Part shown: positions 20,926 through 34,835 of the stretch, piece after piece
Layout: each line of letters begins with the position of its first letter
How positions within the stretch are numbered: position 1 is the stretch's first letter
Assembly: GCF_004330295.1 (NCBI RefSeq)
Contig: NZ_SJOJ01000014.1
Location: forward strand, 89,666-153,665
DNA length: 64,000 bases
Direction: 5' to 3'
From: Rahnella victoriana
GTDB taxonomy: Bacteria; Pseudomonadota; Gammaproteobacteria; Enterobacterales; Enterobacteriaceae
The notes under the pieces: model-generated
Told to the model about the DNA's origin: nothing
The model's input: only the letters and a program-made list of their open reading frames with translations
Database searches by the model: none
Program-made: the position numbers and the translations under genes

Positions 20926-23382
20926 TTAGACTTTTTCTATTTGAATCAAATTAGTATGCTGAGGATTCCCCTTCGCCAACGGGGAAGGACGTTGGGTCGT
21001 CAGCGTGTTCATGCAGGCGCCATGGTCAATACGATCACCACTCATATTGGCCTGGTGCCATGCGCCCTGCCCCATCGCCACCACGCCGGGCATGATGCGC
21101 GGCGTGACTTTCGCCGCCACACGCACTTCGCCGCGATCGTTGAAGACTTTCACTTTGTCGCCGTTTTCAATGCCCCGGCTTTTCGCATCCATCGGATTAA
21201 TCCACACTTCCTGACGGCAGGCCGCCTGCAGAACATCGATATTGCCGTAGGTTGAATGGGTACGGGCTTTGTAGTGGAAGCCGAACATTTGCAGCGGGAA
21301 CTGGCTGCGTTTCGGGTCATCCCAGCCTTCAAAGGTTGAGGCATACACCGGCAGCGGACTGATGGTTTCGTCTTTTTGCAGTTCCCATTCGCCGGCAATT
21401 TTTGCCAGCGCGGAGGAGTAGATTTCGATTTTACCGGAAGGTGTTTTCAGCGGATTGGCCTGAGGATCCTGACGGAATTTTTTGTAGGCCACGAAATGCC
21501 CCGCCGGGTCTTTACGCTTATAAATCCCCATTTCCCGCAGTGCTTCATAGGCAGGTAATGCCGGATCTTTCGCCAGCATTTTGGCATACAGATACTGCAA
21601 CCATTCCCGCTGGCTGCGGCCCTCGGTGAATTTGCTGTAAACGTCCGGGCCAAGGCGACGCGCCACTTCACTCATCATCTCGTAGATGCCTTTGCGTTCG
21701 AACTTAGCGGACGTCGCAGGCTGGATGAAAATCAGGTAGCCCATATTCCCGGCATAATCGTTCGGAATAATGTCTTCCTGTTCGACGGTCATGAGGTCAG
21801 GCAGCAGGATATCGGCGTATTTTGCCGAGGAGGTTATGAAGTTTTCCAGCACAACGATCATTTCGCACTGCGCATCGTCCTGCAGAATATCGTGGGTTTT
21901 ATTGATGTCGGAATGCTGGTTGGTGATGGTGTTACCGGCGTAGTTCCAGATGAACTTAATCGGTACGTCCAGCTTGTCTTTGCCCCGTACACCGTCCGCT
22001 TTGGCGGTCATCTGCGGGCCACGGGCAATGGCATCCGTCCAGCTGAAACAGGAGATCTGCGTTTTCACCGGGTTTTCCAGCACCGGCATACGCTCAATGG
22101 TGATGGTATAGGTGGACTCACGCGCGCCACTGTTGCCGCCATTTATGCCGACATTGCCGGTTAAAATTGGCAGCATGGCGATAGCGCGCGATGTCAGCTC
22201 GCCATTGGCCTGACGCTGCGGTCCCCAGCCCTGTGAAATGTAGGCGGGTTTAGCCTGTCCGATTTCGCGGGCTAGTTTGACAATACGATCGGCCGGAATA
22301 CCGGTAATACGGGACGCCCATTGCGGAGTTTTCGCCGTCTTATCTTCGCCCTGCCCCAGGATGTACGCTTTATAGTGACTGTTTGCCGGTACATCCGCAG
22401 GTAACGTTTTTTCGTCGTAGCCCACGCAATACGCATCAAGGAAAGGCTGATCGACCATGTTCTCGGTGATCAGCACATGCGCAAGACCCGCGACCAGCGC
22501 CGCATCGGTTCCCGGGCGGATGGGGATCCACTCATCTTCACGGCCGGCGGCGGTATCGGTATAACGCGGATCAATGACGATCATGCGGGCATTGGAACGC
22601 TGGCGCGCCTGTTCGAGATAATAGGTGATCCCGCCGCCGCTCATGCGCGTTTCCGCAGGATTGTTACCGAAAAGCACTACCAGCTTACTGTTTTCAATAT
22701 CTGACGTGCTGTTGCCGTCATTACTGCCGTAGGTGTACGGCATCGCGCAGGCGATTTGCGCGGTACTGTATGTGCCGTAGTGGCTGAGGAAACCGCCGTA
22801 GCAGTTCATCAGACGGGCAACCAGAGAGGCATAAGGCGAGGAACGGGTAATGTTACCGCCCACAACGCCGGAGGTGTAATTGATATACACCGCTTCATTG
22901 CCGTAGCGGGCGACGATACGCTTCAGATTACCGGCAATTTCATCGAAGGCTTCTTCCCAGCTGATGCGTTTAAACTTGCCTTCACCCCGCTTGCCGACAC
23001 GCTTCATCGGATAATTCAGACGTTCCGGATGATTCATGCGGCGGCGGATAGAGCGCCCGCGCAGACAGGCGCGTACCTGATGGTCGCCATAAATATCTTG
23101 TCCGGTGTTATCCGTCTCAACCCAGTAAACTTCATCATCGCGCACATGCAAACGTAATGCGCAGCGGCTGCCGCAGTTGACCGAGCAGGCACCCCAGACC
23201 ACTTTATCTTCAGGCGCTGAAGGTTTCGCATCACTCACCGCCTCAGCCAGCGCTTTACGGCTGAAAGGAAGCGATACCCCACCGGCGGCAATCGCCAGCC
23301 CTGCCAGGGTGGATGTTTTCATCAGCGTCCGGCGGCTGATACCACTTTTTGCCGTGGTGATTTCTGGTTTAGTTTCCGACAT
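20926..23382 (-). CDS. ynfE: YnfE-type molybdopterin reductase, second catalytic subunit
   Basis: First gene of the operon, 818 residues, paralogous to the following dmsA. It has a Tat signal (GISRRTLMK, R17-R18), FS0 cysteines in CSVNCGSRCALR and VRACLRGRS, and NITRSSPY as probable Mo-serine region. The segment NCYGGFLSHYGTYSTAQIACAMPYTYGSNDGNST and the C-terminal half follow E. coli YnfE, reported there to act in selenate reduction. Substrate here is unknown. The partner YnfF is absent, with a DmsA type in its place. GGAG lies seven bases before the ATG. An FNR-like promoter stands 40-85 bp upstream. Confidence 0.88.
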   Translation of the reverse strand: MSETKPEITTAKSGISRRTLMKTSTLAGLAIAAGGVSLPFSRKALAEAVSDAKPSAPEDKVVWGACSVNCGSRCALRLHVRDDEVYWVETDNTGQDIYGDHQVRACLRGRSIRRRMNHPERLNYPMKRVGKRGEGKFKRISWEEAFDEIAGNLKRIVARYGNEAVYINYTSGVVGGNITRSSPYASLVARLMNCYGGFLSHYGTYSTAQIACAMPYTYGSNDGNSTSDIENSKLVVLFGNNPAETRMSGGGITYYLEQARQRSNARMIVIDPRYTDTAAGREDEWIPIRPGTDAALVAGLAHVLITENMVDQPFLDAYCVGYDEKTLPADVPANSHYKAYILGQGEDKTAKTPQWASRITGIPADRIVKLAREIGQAKPAYISQGWGPQRQANGELTSRAIAMLPILTGNVGINGGNSGARESTYTITIERMPVLENPVKTQISCFSWTDAIARGPQMTAKADGVRGKDKLDVPIKFIWNYAGNTITNQHSDINKTHDILQDDAQCEMIVVLENFITSSAKYADILLPDLMTVEQEDIIPNDYAGNMGYLIFIQPATSAKFERKGIYEMMSEVARRLGPDVYSKFTEGRSQREWLQYLYAKMLAKDPALPAYEALREMGIYKRKDPAGHFVAYKKFRQDPQANPLKTPSGKIEIYSSALAKIAGEWELQKDETISPLPVYASTFEGWDDPKRSQFPLQMFGFHYKARTHSTYGNIDVLQAACRQEVWINPMDAKSRGIENGDKVKVFNDRGEVRVAAKVTPRIMPGVVAMGQGAWHQANMSGDRIDHGACMNTLTTQRPSPLAKGNPQHTNLIQIEKV

Positions 23383-23427
23383 TTTCCCGCTCCGGTAATG
23401 AGGTAGTTACCCACTCAGAATGCAGGG

Positions 23428-23468
23428 ATACTACTAATTAGGAGGTAGGAAACTTTGTCTGCTATCAA
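23428..23468 (-). promoter_or_regulatory. FNR-type class II promoter of the dms operon
   Basis: On the minus strand TTGATAGCAGACAA (23455-23468) matches the FNR box at 8 of 10 positions. TAGTAT at 23428-23433 serves as -10, giving a start near 23421 and an FNR position of about -41. The same -10 hexamer and nearly the same spacing occur at focA. The leader would be about 39 bases long. Confidence 0.55.
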
Positions 23469-23529
23469 AAAAGACAGGGTTGGAGAAGAGAAATACGGAA
23501 TTCTTAACCCAGCGCACGGTTTTATGCAT

Positions 23530-23556
23530 AAAAAAAGCGCCCTCAGGCGCTTTTTC
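23530..23556 (-). terminator. Rho-independent terminator after serS
   Basis: AAAAAAGCGCC-CTCA-GGCGCTTTTT hairpin with T runs in both directions, 27 bp after the serS stop. Confidence 0.88.
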
Positions 23557-23582
23557 GTTATTTCATTGAATATACAGCGGGA

Positions 23583-24950
<1,368 letters not shown>

Positions 24951-24982
24951 TTATCACGGGTAACCTTACCGCAACGATAAAG

Positions 24983-26326
24983 TTAGCGGTAGCGTTTTGT
25001 CGGGCTATTTTGATCTTGTCCGGCAAGCCATGCCAGCTTTTCGCCGATCTTGCCTTCAAGCCCGCGTGATGTCGGGTAATAATACTGTGTGCGGGCCATT
25101 TCAGGGGGGAAATAATCTTCACCGGCGGCGTATGCATTCGGCTCGTCATGCGCGTAGCGATACTCAGCCCCAAGCCCCATTTCTTTCATCAGTTTTGTAG
25201 GCGCGTTGCGCAGATGTTCAGGCACATCGTAATCGGCCATTTCACGTGCATCGCGCATGGCAGATTTAAATGCCGTGTAGACGGCATTACTTTTCGGCGC
25301 GCAAGCCAGATAGACGATAGCCTGAGCAATGGCCCGCTCACCTTCCGCCGGACCGACACGGGTGAAGCAATCCCAGGCTGCAATCGCCACCTGCATGCCA
25401 CGCGGATCAGCGTTACCGACATCTTCAGACGCAATGGCCAGCAGACGACGGGCAACATATAACGGGTCACCACCGGCGGTAATGATTCTGGCGTACCAGT
25501 AAAGCGCCGCATCCGGTGAGGAACCGCGCACCGATTTATGCAATGCAGAAATTAAATCGTAAAAACGGTCGCCCTTGTTATCGAATCGCGCGCTGCGCTC
25601 ACCGGCTATCTCAGTGAGCAGTTCCGGCGTTAATGTCCGGTAACCTTTGGCGTCGATTTCCGCCATATCCGCCATCATTTCGATGCTGTTCAGCGCACGG
25701 CGGGCATCGCCATTCACCAGCTCAGACAGCATCCGGCGGGTTTCCGGCGGGACACGAATTTTCTCGTTAGCGTAACCGCGCTCAGCATTGGTCAGCGCCT
25801 GGTCGATCACTTTCCCGATATCTTCAGCCGTCAGTGATTTGAGCAAATACACGCGGGCGCGTGACAGTAAGGCGGAGTTAAGTTCAAAAGAAGGGTTTTC
25901 GGTCGTCGCACCAATAAACGTGATGGTGCCGTCTTCGATATGCGGCAGGAAGGCATCCTGCTGACTTTTATTAAAGCGATGGACTTCGTCGACAAATAAA
26001 ATTGTACGACGCGCGGCATCGCGGTTCTGACGGGCGCGTTCAATCGCTTCACGGATATCTTTCACCCCTGATGTGACCGCTGATATGCGCTCAACATCGG
26101 CGTTCGCATAGCGGCCAATCAGTTCTGCCAGCGTGGTTTTCCCGGTGCCTGGCGGCCCCCACAAAATCATCGAATGCAATTGCCCTGCTTCAATCGCACG
26201 CGGCAAAGGTTTGCCCGGTGCTAACAGATGCTGCTGTCCGATATATTCTGCCAGTGTGACTGGCCGCATACGGGCGGCCAGTGGCTGGAATTCGTTTTGG
26301 GAAAAATCGAGTGATAGATTACTCAA
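24983..26326 (-). CDS. rarA: Replication-associated recombination protein RarA (MgsA)
   Basis: Clamp-loader-like AAA+ ATPase that acts at stalled replication forks and binds SSB and DNA ends. Walker A is [13 protein letters not shown], Walker [16 protein letters not shown], sensor 1 [12 protein letters not shown]. The C-terminal tetramerisation region ends [11 protein letters not shown] place the start at the TTG at 26324-26326 (then SNLSLDFS). It has GAGG five bases upstream and yields 447 residues, as in E. coli. An ATG at 26350 would overlap the lolA end and add eight unmatched residues. Seven bases separate the TTG from the lolA stop, so the genes are likely coupled. Confidence 0.95.
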   Translation of the reverse strand: MSNLSLDFSQNEFQPLAARMRPVTLAEYIGQQHLLAPGKPLPRAIEAGQLHSMILWGPPGTGKTTLAELIGRYANADVERISAVTSGVKDIREAIERARQNRDAARRTILFVDEVHRFNKSQQDAFLPHIEDGTITFIGATTENPSFELNSALLSRARVYLLKSLTAEDIGKVIDQALTNAERGYANEKIRVPPETRRMLSELVNGDARRALNSIEMMADMAEIDAKGYRTLTPELLTEIAGERSARFDNKGDRFYDLISALHKSVRGSSPDAALYWYARIITAGGDPLYVARRLLAIASEDVGNADPRGMQVAIAAWDCFTRVGPAEGERAIAQAIVYLACAPKSNAVYTAFKSAMRDAREMADYDVPEHLRNAPTKLMKEMGLGAEYRYAHDEPNAYAAGEDYFPPEMARTQYYYPTSRGLEGKIGEKLAWLAGQDQNSPTKRYR

Positions 26327-26333
26327 ACTCACC

Positions 26334-26945
26334 TCACTGACGCTGGTCATCCACCGTCACACCTTGCGGTGGCGTAAATTTAAATTTGGCATCATCCACA
26401 GACGCATTTTGCTCGCCTTTCAGCGTATAAGCACTTTTCTGCCCATCCTGCTCAACAGCGGTGAAGCTTTTGATGGTGCCTGATGGCGTCACATTGATCG
26501 CGAATTGTTTCAGATTGCCGGTTGCCGCTTTAGGTGTTAATTCGAAATCATCACCTTTCTGCTTCACGTTATATTTTGCCCAGTCGCTGCTGTCATTACG
26601 GGTGATCAGCATGAACGGCGTGTTACCGGTGGCATTTTTCAGCCAGGTCGCCGTGACCTGCTCAACGAACGGGTTGTAGAACCACAGGGTTTTGCCATCG
26701 GAAACTAAAATGCTTTCATCCGGCGTCGTCATATGCCAGTTAAACAAGTTCGGACGTTTCACCCACAGCTGACCTTCGCCCTGCTGAACGGCAGCGCCAT
26801 CATCACTGGTCACGGTTTGCGTGAAACTGGCGTGGAAGGTGTTGAGTTTGCCGAGGCGGGATTTGAGATCACTGCTGGCATCCGCTAATACGGAAGCGGA
26901 GGTAAATGCGGTCAGTAAACACCCTACCATCAATAATTTTTTCAT
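26334..26945 (-). CDS. lolA: Outer-membrane lipoprotein carrier LolA
   Basis: Periplasmic chaperone that takes lipoproteins from LolCDE and hands them to LolB. The 203-residue precursor has a Sec signal, [21 protein letters not shown], cleaved before DASSDL. The mature part keeps [31 protein letters not shown] (with the conserved Arg of the hydrophobic cavity lid) and [15 protein letters not shown]. Strong GAGGTAAG ribosome site. Between ftsK and rarA, as in E. coli. Confidence 0.97.
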   Translation of the reverse strand: MKKLLMVGCLLTAFTSASVLADASSDLKSRLGKLNTFHASFTQTVTSDDGAAVQQGEGQLWVKRPNLFNWHMTTPDESILVSDGKTLWFYNPFVEQVTATWLKNATGNTPFMLITRNDSSDWAKYNVKQKGDDFELTPKAATGNLKQFAINVTPSGTIKSFTAVEQDGQKSAYTLKGEQNASVDDAKFKFTPPQGVTVDDQRQ

Positions 26946-27088
26946 TCTTATACTTACCTCAGAAATCCATAAACTTCAGACGATGCCTTTTACACAGGCA
27001 AAAGACGTATGGTGCGAACTCTATCCGAGACAACGCCCCGGCGGTAGCTCATTCATCTGAAAAACAATAGTTTTACGCATCTTTGCAC

Positions 27089-27110
27089 AAGGGCCGCATT
27101 CGCGACCCTT
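27089..27110 (-). other. Stem-loop between ftsK and lolA
   Basis: Nine-pair hairpin (AAGGGTCGC-GAAT-GCGGCCCTT, one G-U pair) 31 bp after the ftsK stop, without a T run. It may be a weak terminator or an mRNA-stabilising end. The rest of the 196-bp gap shows no gene. Confidence 0.4.
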
Positions 27111-27141
27111 CTTAACAAAATACAGTCCGTTCAGTATGGTT

Positions 27142-30100
27142 TTATTCGTGCGACGGCGGAGCCAGCACTTCACGGTTACCGTTATGGCCCGGCGTACTGA
27201 CAATACCCTGCGCTTCCATTTGTTCAACGATGCGTGCCGCCCGGTTGTATCCGATACGGAACTGACGCTGAACGCCTGAAATGGACGCACGACGTTTATC
27301 AACCACGAACGCCACCGCCTGATCAAACAGCGGATCAAGCTCTTCATCACCATCCAGACCTAAACCACCGCCCTCGCCATCTTCACCACCGGAAACAATG
27401 CTTTCGATGTATTTTGGACGGCCTCGCGCTTTCCAGTCCTGAACGACCGCATGCACTTCCTGATCGCGGACGAAGGCACCGTGAACACGCACCGGAATCG
27501 AGGAGTTAGGTGCCATATACAGCATATCCCCCATCCCCAGCAGCGATTCTGCGCCCCCCTGATCCAGAATGGTACGGGAGTCAATTTTACTCGACACGGT
27601 AAAGGCAATACGGGTCGGGATGTTGGCTTTAATCAGGCCGGTAATCACATCGACCGAAGGACGCTGCGTCGCCAGAACCAGGTGAATACCGGCTGCACGG
27701 GCTTTCTGGGCCAGACGCGCAATCAGCTCTTCCACTTTTTTACCGACGGTCATCATCAGGTCGGCAAACTCATCGACCATCACCACGATAAACGGTTCTT
27801 TCTGCAGATACGGTGGTTCAGCCGCCATACCATCGCCCGGTTTCCAGAATGGATCAGGGATAGGGCGCCCCATCGCTTCCGCTTCCAGAACCCGTTCGTT
27901 GTAACCGGCAAGGTTACGTACGCCCAATGCCGACATCAGCTTGTAGCGACGTTCCATTTCACCGACACACCAGCGCAGCGCATTGGCGGCGTCTTTCATA
28001 TCGGTAACCACTTCGGTCAGGAGATGCGGGATGCCTTCATACACCGACAATTCAAGCATTTTCGGGTCGATCATGATGAAGCGCACATCTTCCGGTTTGG
28101 ACTTGTACAGCATACTCAGGATCATGGCGTTAACGCCGACGGACTTACCGGAGCCGGTGGTACCGGCCACCAGCAGGTGAGGCATTTTCGCCAGATCGGC
28201 GATAACAGGTTCACCCGAAATATCTTTCCCCAACACAATGGTCAGCGGCGACGTACTTTCTTTAAATTTCGCGCAGTCCAGCACTTCCCGCAGATACACG
28301 GTCTGGCGCTTCTTGTTCGGCAATTCCAGCCCGACGTACGGTTTGCCCGGGATCACTTCGACAACACGTACCGCCACGGCAGACAGCGAACGCGCAAGGT
28401 CACGGGAAAGGTTAGAAATGCGCGCCGCTTTGACGCCCGGTGCCAGATCCAGTTCGAAACGCGTGATGACCGGCCCCGGCAATTTCCCGACGACATCCGC
28501 TTTAATGCGGTAATCGTTCAGACGCGCTTCGATCAGATTGCCCATCTGTTCCAGCGCGAACTCGTCTACAGGTTCCGCTTCCGCCGGCGGCGAAGTCAGC
28601 AAATCCAGTGACGGCAACGGCGTGGTCGGTTTCACCAGCGGCTGCTCATTACGCATCAGGAACGGGTGGATCAGGCTGTCCATATCCGGCTGAGCCGATG
28701 GCGAAGACTGACGTGGCGCTTCATATTCCTGTGCGTGTTGCACGGGTTCAGAAACCGCACGCTGATAAGGCTGCTGAGCAAAGGTCGCAGGTTGCGGTTC
28801 TTCTTCCGCTTGTGCCGGCAAGGTAAACAACGGCTCAGAAGGCGTGTCATCCACCAGATCCGCCATCGGCGAGAAGCTGAATGCATCATGCTGGCTGAGT
28901 TTCATCGCGGCGGCGGCAAAATTATCAGCCGCCGCAGCAGGCAATTCTGTCTGCTGGTTTTGCGAATGATGATGTTGCACCACACCGCTTTGCGGCTCGA
29001 CATCCTGCTGATAGCGGGCTTGCTCACGCGCAGCAAACGCATTGCGCAATTCGGCTTCCTGCAAGGCCGCTTCTGCATCCGGCTCATCTTCCGTCACAGC
29101 ATCGCCATAACGTTCCTGCTGCTGAGCGGCAAACGCCTGCTGCAATGCGGCTTCCTGTCTCGCTTCTTCATCGGCTTGCGCCAGCGGATCGTTATGCCAG
29201 ACATTTTCTTCCGCATCTTGCTGTGCGGCCGACTGCGCCTGTTCCTGCTGTTCTGCCATACGCTGAGATGGCAACTTGATGCCATAGGAAGCCAGCTCAC
29301 GACGGGTAGGAATACGCACCGGGTTTGGACGCGGCAATTCAGGGCCGAAGCCTTTTTTCACCTGAGGATTTTCATCGCTCACGGCGCTGAACGCAGGCAT
29401 AAACGTAGCGCCCGCAGAAGTCGCGGCCGACTGCCCTGCCTGCGCCAGCCCGGTGGCCAGTGCGGCGGTTGCAGCCACGCTGGCAGCCTGCGCAGCATCA
29501 GGAACGGCAGCACTGAAATCAAACGGTGAACGCGAATGTTCCACCGCCGTTTGCCAGTTGCCGAGGCTCGGACCGTCTTCATCACGACGTTCAGCAGGTG
29601 CCGGAGACGGCGATTGCTGAACGGGTTGCGGATGACGTGGCACCGGCGTTTCTTCCGGAATTTCAAAACTGTACAACGGTGGCGTTGCCGGAGCAGGGGC
29701 TGGCGGCGGAGCAATATTCGCGACCGGCGGCTCAGCGGCATAAGGATTGGCCGCCGGTGCAGGTTCGCCGACCGCCGGTGCAGGCTCAGCCACAGGGGCT
29801 GTGGCTGCAACAGCCGGAACCGCAGGTTCATTGACGGAAGGAGCAGAAAACAGCACATCATCGTCGTCGGCTTGCGCGGAAGAAACCGCTGCCGTGGCGG
29901 TTGCCGCTGCTGCCACCGGTGCCACTTTCGCCACCGGTTGCTGTTCATCGTCTTCCAGTAACGGATCGTCCTGTTCGTCGTAATCATAATCATCATCACG
30001 ACGGGAGCGGTTAGTCACAATGTTGGTCACGCCCAACACCGCACCGCCAATTTTCTCGGCGATGGTCAGCCATGACCAGCCGGTAAATAAGGTCAGACCG

Positions 30101-30618
30101 GCGGCCCAGACGCACAGCAGCACCAGCGTAGCGCCGACATTGTTGAAGTACGGCGTCATCGCCGTGCTCAACAGACTGCCGATCACACCGCCCGACGCGA
30201 AGTAATACAGGTCGTCCACGTTGACGGCTGCAAGACCACAAGACGTGACGATCAGCGCCAGCGTCCCGATGAGGCGCAGCGAAAGGGCAAAATAATCGAC
30301 GAAATCCTGTTGATCTCGCTGACGGAAAGCCGCCCAGCAAAGACACAGGATAATAGGTGGGATCGCGTAACCAAATACGCCAAAAATGAAGAACAGCGTG
30401 TCGGCCATCCAGGCACCCACACCACCGCCCCAGTTATGAATTGGCCCATGCCAGGCGGTCTGAGACCAGCTTGGATCCGACGGGTTAAAACTCACCAGTG
30501 CTGCCATCAAATAAGCAGCAAAAATCGCTACCACAACCAGCAAAGCCTCCAGAAGACGGCGGCCATTGCTCAGTTTTTTCAGGGTAACTTCTTTATCTTC
30601 TGTATATTCCTGGCTCAA
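27142..30618 (-). CDS. ftsK: DNA translocase FtsK
   Basis: Division protein that couples septum formation to chromosome clearance by pumping DNA to dif and activating XerCD. Start is TTG ([15 protein letters not shown]) with GGAG eight bases upstream, as in E. coli; 1158 residues. The N-terminal ~220 residues carry four or five membrane helices. A long linker (about 220-660) is rich in Ala, Pro and Gln. The RecA-like motor follows, with Walker [12 protein letters not shown] near residue 818 and a [11 protein letters not shown]alker B. The last ~70 residues are the winged-helix gamma domain ([20 protein letters not shown]) that reads KOPS sites. The linker differs most from E. coli. The frame upstream of the TTG to 30657 has no family support. 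Confidence 0.96.
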   Translation of the reverse strand: MSQEYTEDKEVTLKKLSNGRRLLEALLVVVAIFAAYLMAALVSFNPSDPSWSQTAWHGPIHNWGGGVGAWMADTLFFIFGVFGYAIPPIILCLCWAAFRQRDQQDFVDYFALSLRLIGTLALIVTSCGLAAVNVDDLYYFASGGVIGSLLSTAMTPYFNNVGATLVLLCVWAAGLTLFTGWSWLTIAEKIGGAVLGVTNIVTNRSRRDDDYDYDEQDDPLLEDDEQQPVAKVAPVAAAATATAAVSSAQADDDDVLFSAPSVNEPAVPAVAATAPVAEPAPAVGEPAPAANPYAAEPPVANIAPPPAPAPATPPLYSFEIPEETPVPRHPQPVQQSPSPAPAERRDEDGPSLGNWQTAVEHSRSPFDFSAAVPDAAQAASVAATAALATGLAQAGQSAATSAGATFMPAFSAVSDENPQVKKGFGPELPRPNPVRIPTRRELASYGIKLPSQRMAEQQEQAQSAAQQDAEENVWHNDPLAQADEEARQEAALQQAFAAQQQERYGDAVTEDEPDAEAALQEAELRNAFAAREQARYQQDVEPQSGVVQHHHSQNQQTELPAAAADNFAAAAMKLSQHDAFSFSPMADLVDDTPSEPLFTLPAQAEEEPQPATFAQQPYQRAVSEPVQHAQEYEAPRQSSPSAQPDMDSLIHPFLMRNEQPLVKPTTPLPSLDLLTSPPAEAEPVDEFALEQMGNLIEARLNDYRIKADVVGKLPGPVITRFELDLAPGVKAARISNLSRDLARSLSAVAVRVVEVIPGKPYVGLELPNKKRQTVYLREVLDCAKFKESTSPLTIVLGKDISGEPVIADLAKMPHLLVAGTTGSGKSVGVNAMILSMLYKSKPEDVRFIMIDPKMLELSVYEGIPHLLTEVVTDMKDAANALRWCVGEMERRYKLMSALGVRNLAGYNERVLEAEAMGRPIPDPFWKPGDGMAAEPPYLQKEPFIVVMVDEFADLMMTVGKKVEELIARLAQKARAAGIHLVLATQRPSVDVITGLIKANIPTRIAFTVSSKIDSRTILDQGGAESLLGMGDMLYMAPNSSIPVRVHGAFVRDQEVHAVVQDWKARGRPKYIESIVSGGEDGEGGGLGLDGDEELDPLFDQAVAFVVDKRRASISGVQRQFRIGYNRAARIVEQMEAQGIVSTPGHNGNREVLAPPSHE

Positions 30619-30740
30619 GAAAGGCTCTCCAGGTTCCTGTGAACTGAGAAAAAGCAACAGCGCCGAGAGTTGACCCCGGCGCCATAGCTGTATAGATACA
30701 CAGGAGTGTAGCTAAAATGACAAGGTTTTGCACCTGACAA

Positions 30741-31235
30741 TTACCGGGTCTTAATGACCAGGCGATTTGTCTGTTTCACTTCTTCCATCACCACGTAGGT
30801 GCGGGTGTCGTTAACGCCCGGAAGACGAAGTAAAGTCTCACCTAACAGCTTACGGTAAGCAGACATATCAGGTACGCGGGTTTTCAACAGGTAGTCGAAA
30901 TCCCCTGAAACCAAATGACACTCCTGAATATCTTCGAGTTTTTGCACTGCCGCATTGAACTGCTCAAATACATCCGGGGCACCGCGGTTGAGGGTAATCT
31001 CAACAAATACCAGCAACGATGCATCCAGATAATGCGGGTTGAGCAATGCGGTATAACCATTGATGAAGCCCTGACGTTCGAGACGACGAACGCGCTCCAG
31101 ACATGGAGTCGGAGATAATCCCACACGTTTGGAAAGCTCGACGTTTGAAATCCGGCCATCCTTTTGCAATTCGTTGAGGATGTTACGGTCAATACGGTCG
31201 AGATCTTTTCCCGGACGTTTTTTGTTGTCTACCAT
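30741..31235 (-). CDS. lrp: Leucine-responsive regulatory protein
   Basis: Global feast/famine regulator of amino-acid metabolism, fimbriae and transport. The 164 residues match E. coli Lrp in length. The N-terminal helix-turn-helix is NVELSKRVGLSPTPCLERVRRLE, and the C-terminal RAM domain (LLVFVEITLNRGAPDVFEQF onward) binds leucine and forms octamers. The start MVDNKKRPGKDLDR fits the family; the open frame to 31310 is not expected to be translated. Divergent from trxB across a 733-bp gap. Confidence 0.98.
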   Translation of the reverse strand: MVDNKKRPGKDLDRIDRNILNELQKDGRISNVELSKRVGLSPTPCLERVRRLERQGFINGYTALLNPHYLDASLLVFVEITLNRGAPDVFEQFNAAVQKLEDIQECHLVSGDFDYLLKTRVPDMSAYRKLLGETLLRLPGVNDTRTYVVMEEVKQTNRLVIKTR

Positions 31236-32937
<1,702 letters not shown>

Positions 32938-32967
32938 GTATCTCCCCTTCTGTTTGCCCTTAAAAAG

Positions 32968-32992
32968 AGGCGGCGTAATTGCCGCCTTTTTC
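32968..32992 (+). terminator. Rho-independent terminator after trxB
   Basis: AGGCGGC-GTAATT-GCCGCCT hairpin followed by TTTT, 30 bp after the stop. Confidence 0.85.
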
Positions 32993-33066
32993 ATATTTTC
33001 AGTTTGCGGTCTGAGCATGTAACATAAGCGCCCTCCCATCCGGATTGCTGCACAGACTGAAGCCTG

Positions 33067-34833
33067 ATGAACAAAACACGACAACAAGAACTTATCCGCT
33101 GGTTAAAACAACAAAGTTCCCGCGCCAAAGGCTGGATCCGTCTGTCTATGATGCTGGGTTTACTTTCCGGCCTGCTGATTCTGGCTCAGGCCTGGCTGAT
33201 GGCCGGATTACTGCACAGCCTGATCATCGAACACACCTCCCGTGATGCCCTGCTGCAAAGCTTCCTGTTAATGGCGCTGACCTTTGTGCTGCGTGCCGTC
33301 GTGACCTGGCTGCGGGAACAGGTGGGCTTTATTTGCGGACGCATTATCCGCCAGGAAATGCGCAAACTGGTGCTGGATCGTCTGGAAAAACTGGGGCCTG
33401 CATGGATCCGGGGCAAACCGGCGGGCAGCTGGGCCAGCATCATTCTTGAACAAATCGAAGATATGCAGGATTACTATTCCCGCTATCTGCCGCAGATTGC
33501 GCTGGCGGGCATTATTCCGCTGCTGATCCTGGTCAGCGTCTTCCCGATCAACTGGGCTGCCGGTCTGATTTTGCTGGTGACCGCTCCGCTGATCCCGCTG
33601 TTTATGGCGCTGGTCGGGATGGGTGCCGCGGATGCCAACCGTCGTAACTTTGTGGCGCTGGCGCGTCTCAGCGGCAATTTCCTCGACAGCCTGCGCGGTC
33701 TCGATACGCTTCGTCTTTTCCATCGCGGTACTGCGGAAATCGACCAGATTACACGTTCCACTGAACATTTCCGCGCCCGCACGATGGATGTCCTGCGTCT
33801 GGCGTTTTTATCTTCCGCCGTGCTGGAGTTCTTCGCATCTATCTCCATTGCGGTAGTCGCGGTGTATTTCGGTTTCTCTTATCTCGGCGAACTGAATTTT
33901 GGCAGCTACGGTACCCCTGTGACGTTGTTTGCCGGTTTTCTGGTGCTGATACTGGCTCCTGAGTTTTTCCAGCCTCTGCGCGATCTGGGCGCGTTTTATC
34001 ACGCTAAAGCGCAGGCGGTCGGCGCCGCAGAAAGCCTGGTCACGTTCCTGAGTGCCGAAACTGCCGATATGGGCGAAGGTGAACAGCACTGGCCTGCCGG
34101 AAAGGCGGTGGAACTGCAAGCCCGCGACCTGATTATTCAGTCGCCGCAGGGCAAAACACTGGCCGGTCCGTTAACGTTTGATGTGCAGACCGGACAACGT
34201 ATCGCGATTGTCGGCCTGAGCGGTGCGGGAAAAAGCTCTCTGCTCAACGCCCTGCTCGGCTTCCTGCCTTATCAGGGTTCTCTCACCGCCAGCGGCACAG
34301 ATCTGAAATCATTGCGCAATAACGAATGGCGAAAGCAACTGAGCTGGGTCGGTCAGAACCCGCATCTGCCCGAACAAACCCTGCGCGCCAATATTCTGCT
34401 GAATCAGCCGGATGTCAGTGAGGAACAACTTCAGTCCGCCATCGACCGCGCCTATGTGAATGAATTTCTGCCGCTGTTACCACAGGGGCTGGAAACGGAA
34501 GTCGGCGACAGCGCCGCACGGTTATCCATCGGTCAGGCGCAACGCGTCGCCGTTGCCCGTGCCCTGCTCTCGCCGTGCAGTCTGTTACTGCTCGATGAGC
34601 CTACCGCCAGCCTTGATGCTCACAGCGAAAAACGCGTGATGAGCGCGCTGAATGAAGCCTCAAAAGCACAGACTTCGTTGCTGGTGACGCATCAGCTGGA
34701 AGATACGCGGGACTACGACGAAATCTGGGTGATGGATAAGGGGCTGATCGCTGAGCGTGGCACATTTGCGCAACTGGTGGCTCAGAACGGGTTATTCACC
34801 AGCCTGCTTTCCCAGCGGAATAAGGAGCTGTAA
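33067..34833 (+). CDS. cydD: Heterodimeric ABC exporter CydDC, subunit CydD
   Basis: Half of the CydDC transporter, which moves glutathione and cysteine to the periplasm and is needed to assemble cytochrome bd and periplasmic c-type hemes. The 588 residues have an N-terminal six-helix domain (about 20-320) and a C-terminal ATPase with Walker [20 protein letters not shown] signature LSIGQAQRVAVARALL (an Ile where the usual motif has Gly) and Walker B LLLLDEPTASLDAHSE. The cydC ATG follows the stop by two bases. Confidence 0.96.
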   Translation: MNKTRQQELIRWLKQQSSRAKGWIRLSMMLGLLSGLLILAQAWLMAGLLHSLIIEHTSRDALLQSFLLMALTFVLRAVVTWLREQVGFICGRIIRQEMRKLVLDRLEKLGPAWIRGKPAGSWASIILEQIEDMQDYYSRYLPQIALAGIIPLLILVSVFPINWAAGLILLVTAPLIPLFMALVGMGAADANRRNFVALARLSGNFLDSLRGLDTLRLFHRGTAEIDQITRSTEHFRARTMDVLRLAFLSSAVLEFFASISIAVVAVYFGFSYLGELNFGSYGTPVTLFAGFLVLILAPEFFQPLRDLGAFYHAKAQAVGAAESLVTFLSAETADMGEGEQHWPAGKAVELQARDLIIQSPQGKTLAGPLTFDVQTGQRIAIVGLSGAGKSSLLNALLGFLPYQGSLTASGTDLKSLRNNEWRKQLSWVGQNPHLPEQTLRANILLNQPDVSEEQLQSAIDRAYVNEFLPLLPQGLETEVGDSAARLSIGQAQRVAVARALLSPCSLLLLDEPTASLDAHSEKRVMSALNEASKAQTSLLVTHQLEDTRDYDEIWVMDKGLIAERGTFAQLVAQNGLFTSLLSQRNKEL

Positions 34834-34835
34834 TC

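Noticed and set aside
27451..28611. 386-codon plus-strand open frame, followed by another at 28666-29529
   Set aside because: Both are antisense to ftsK; His/Arg-rich composition typical of antisense shadows.
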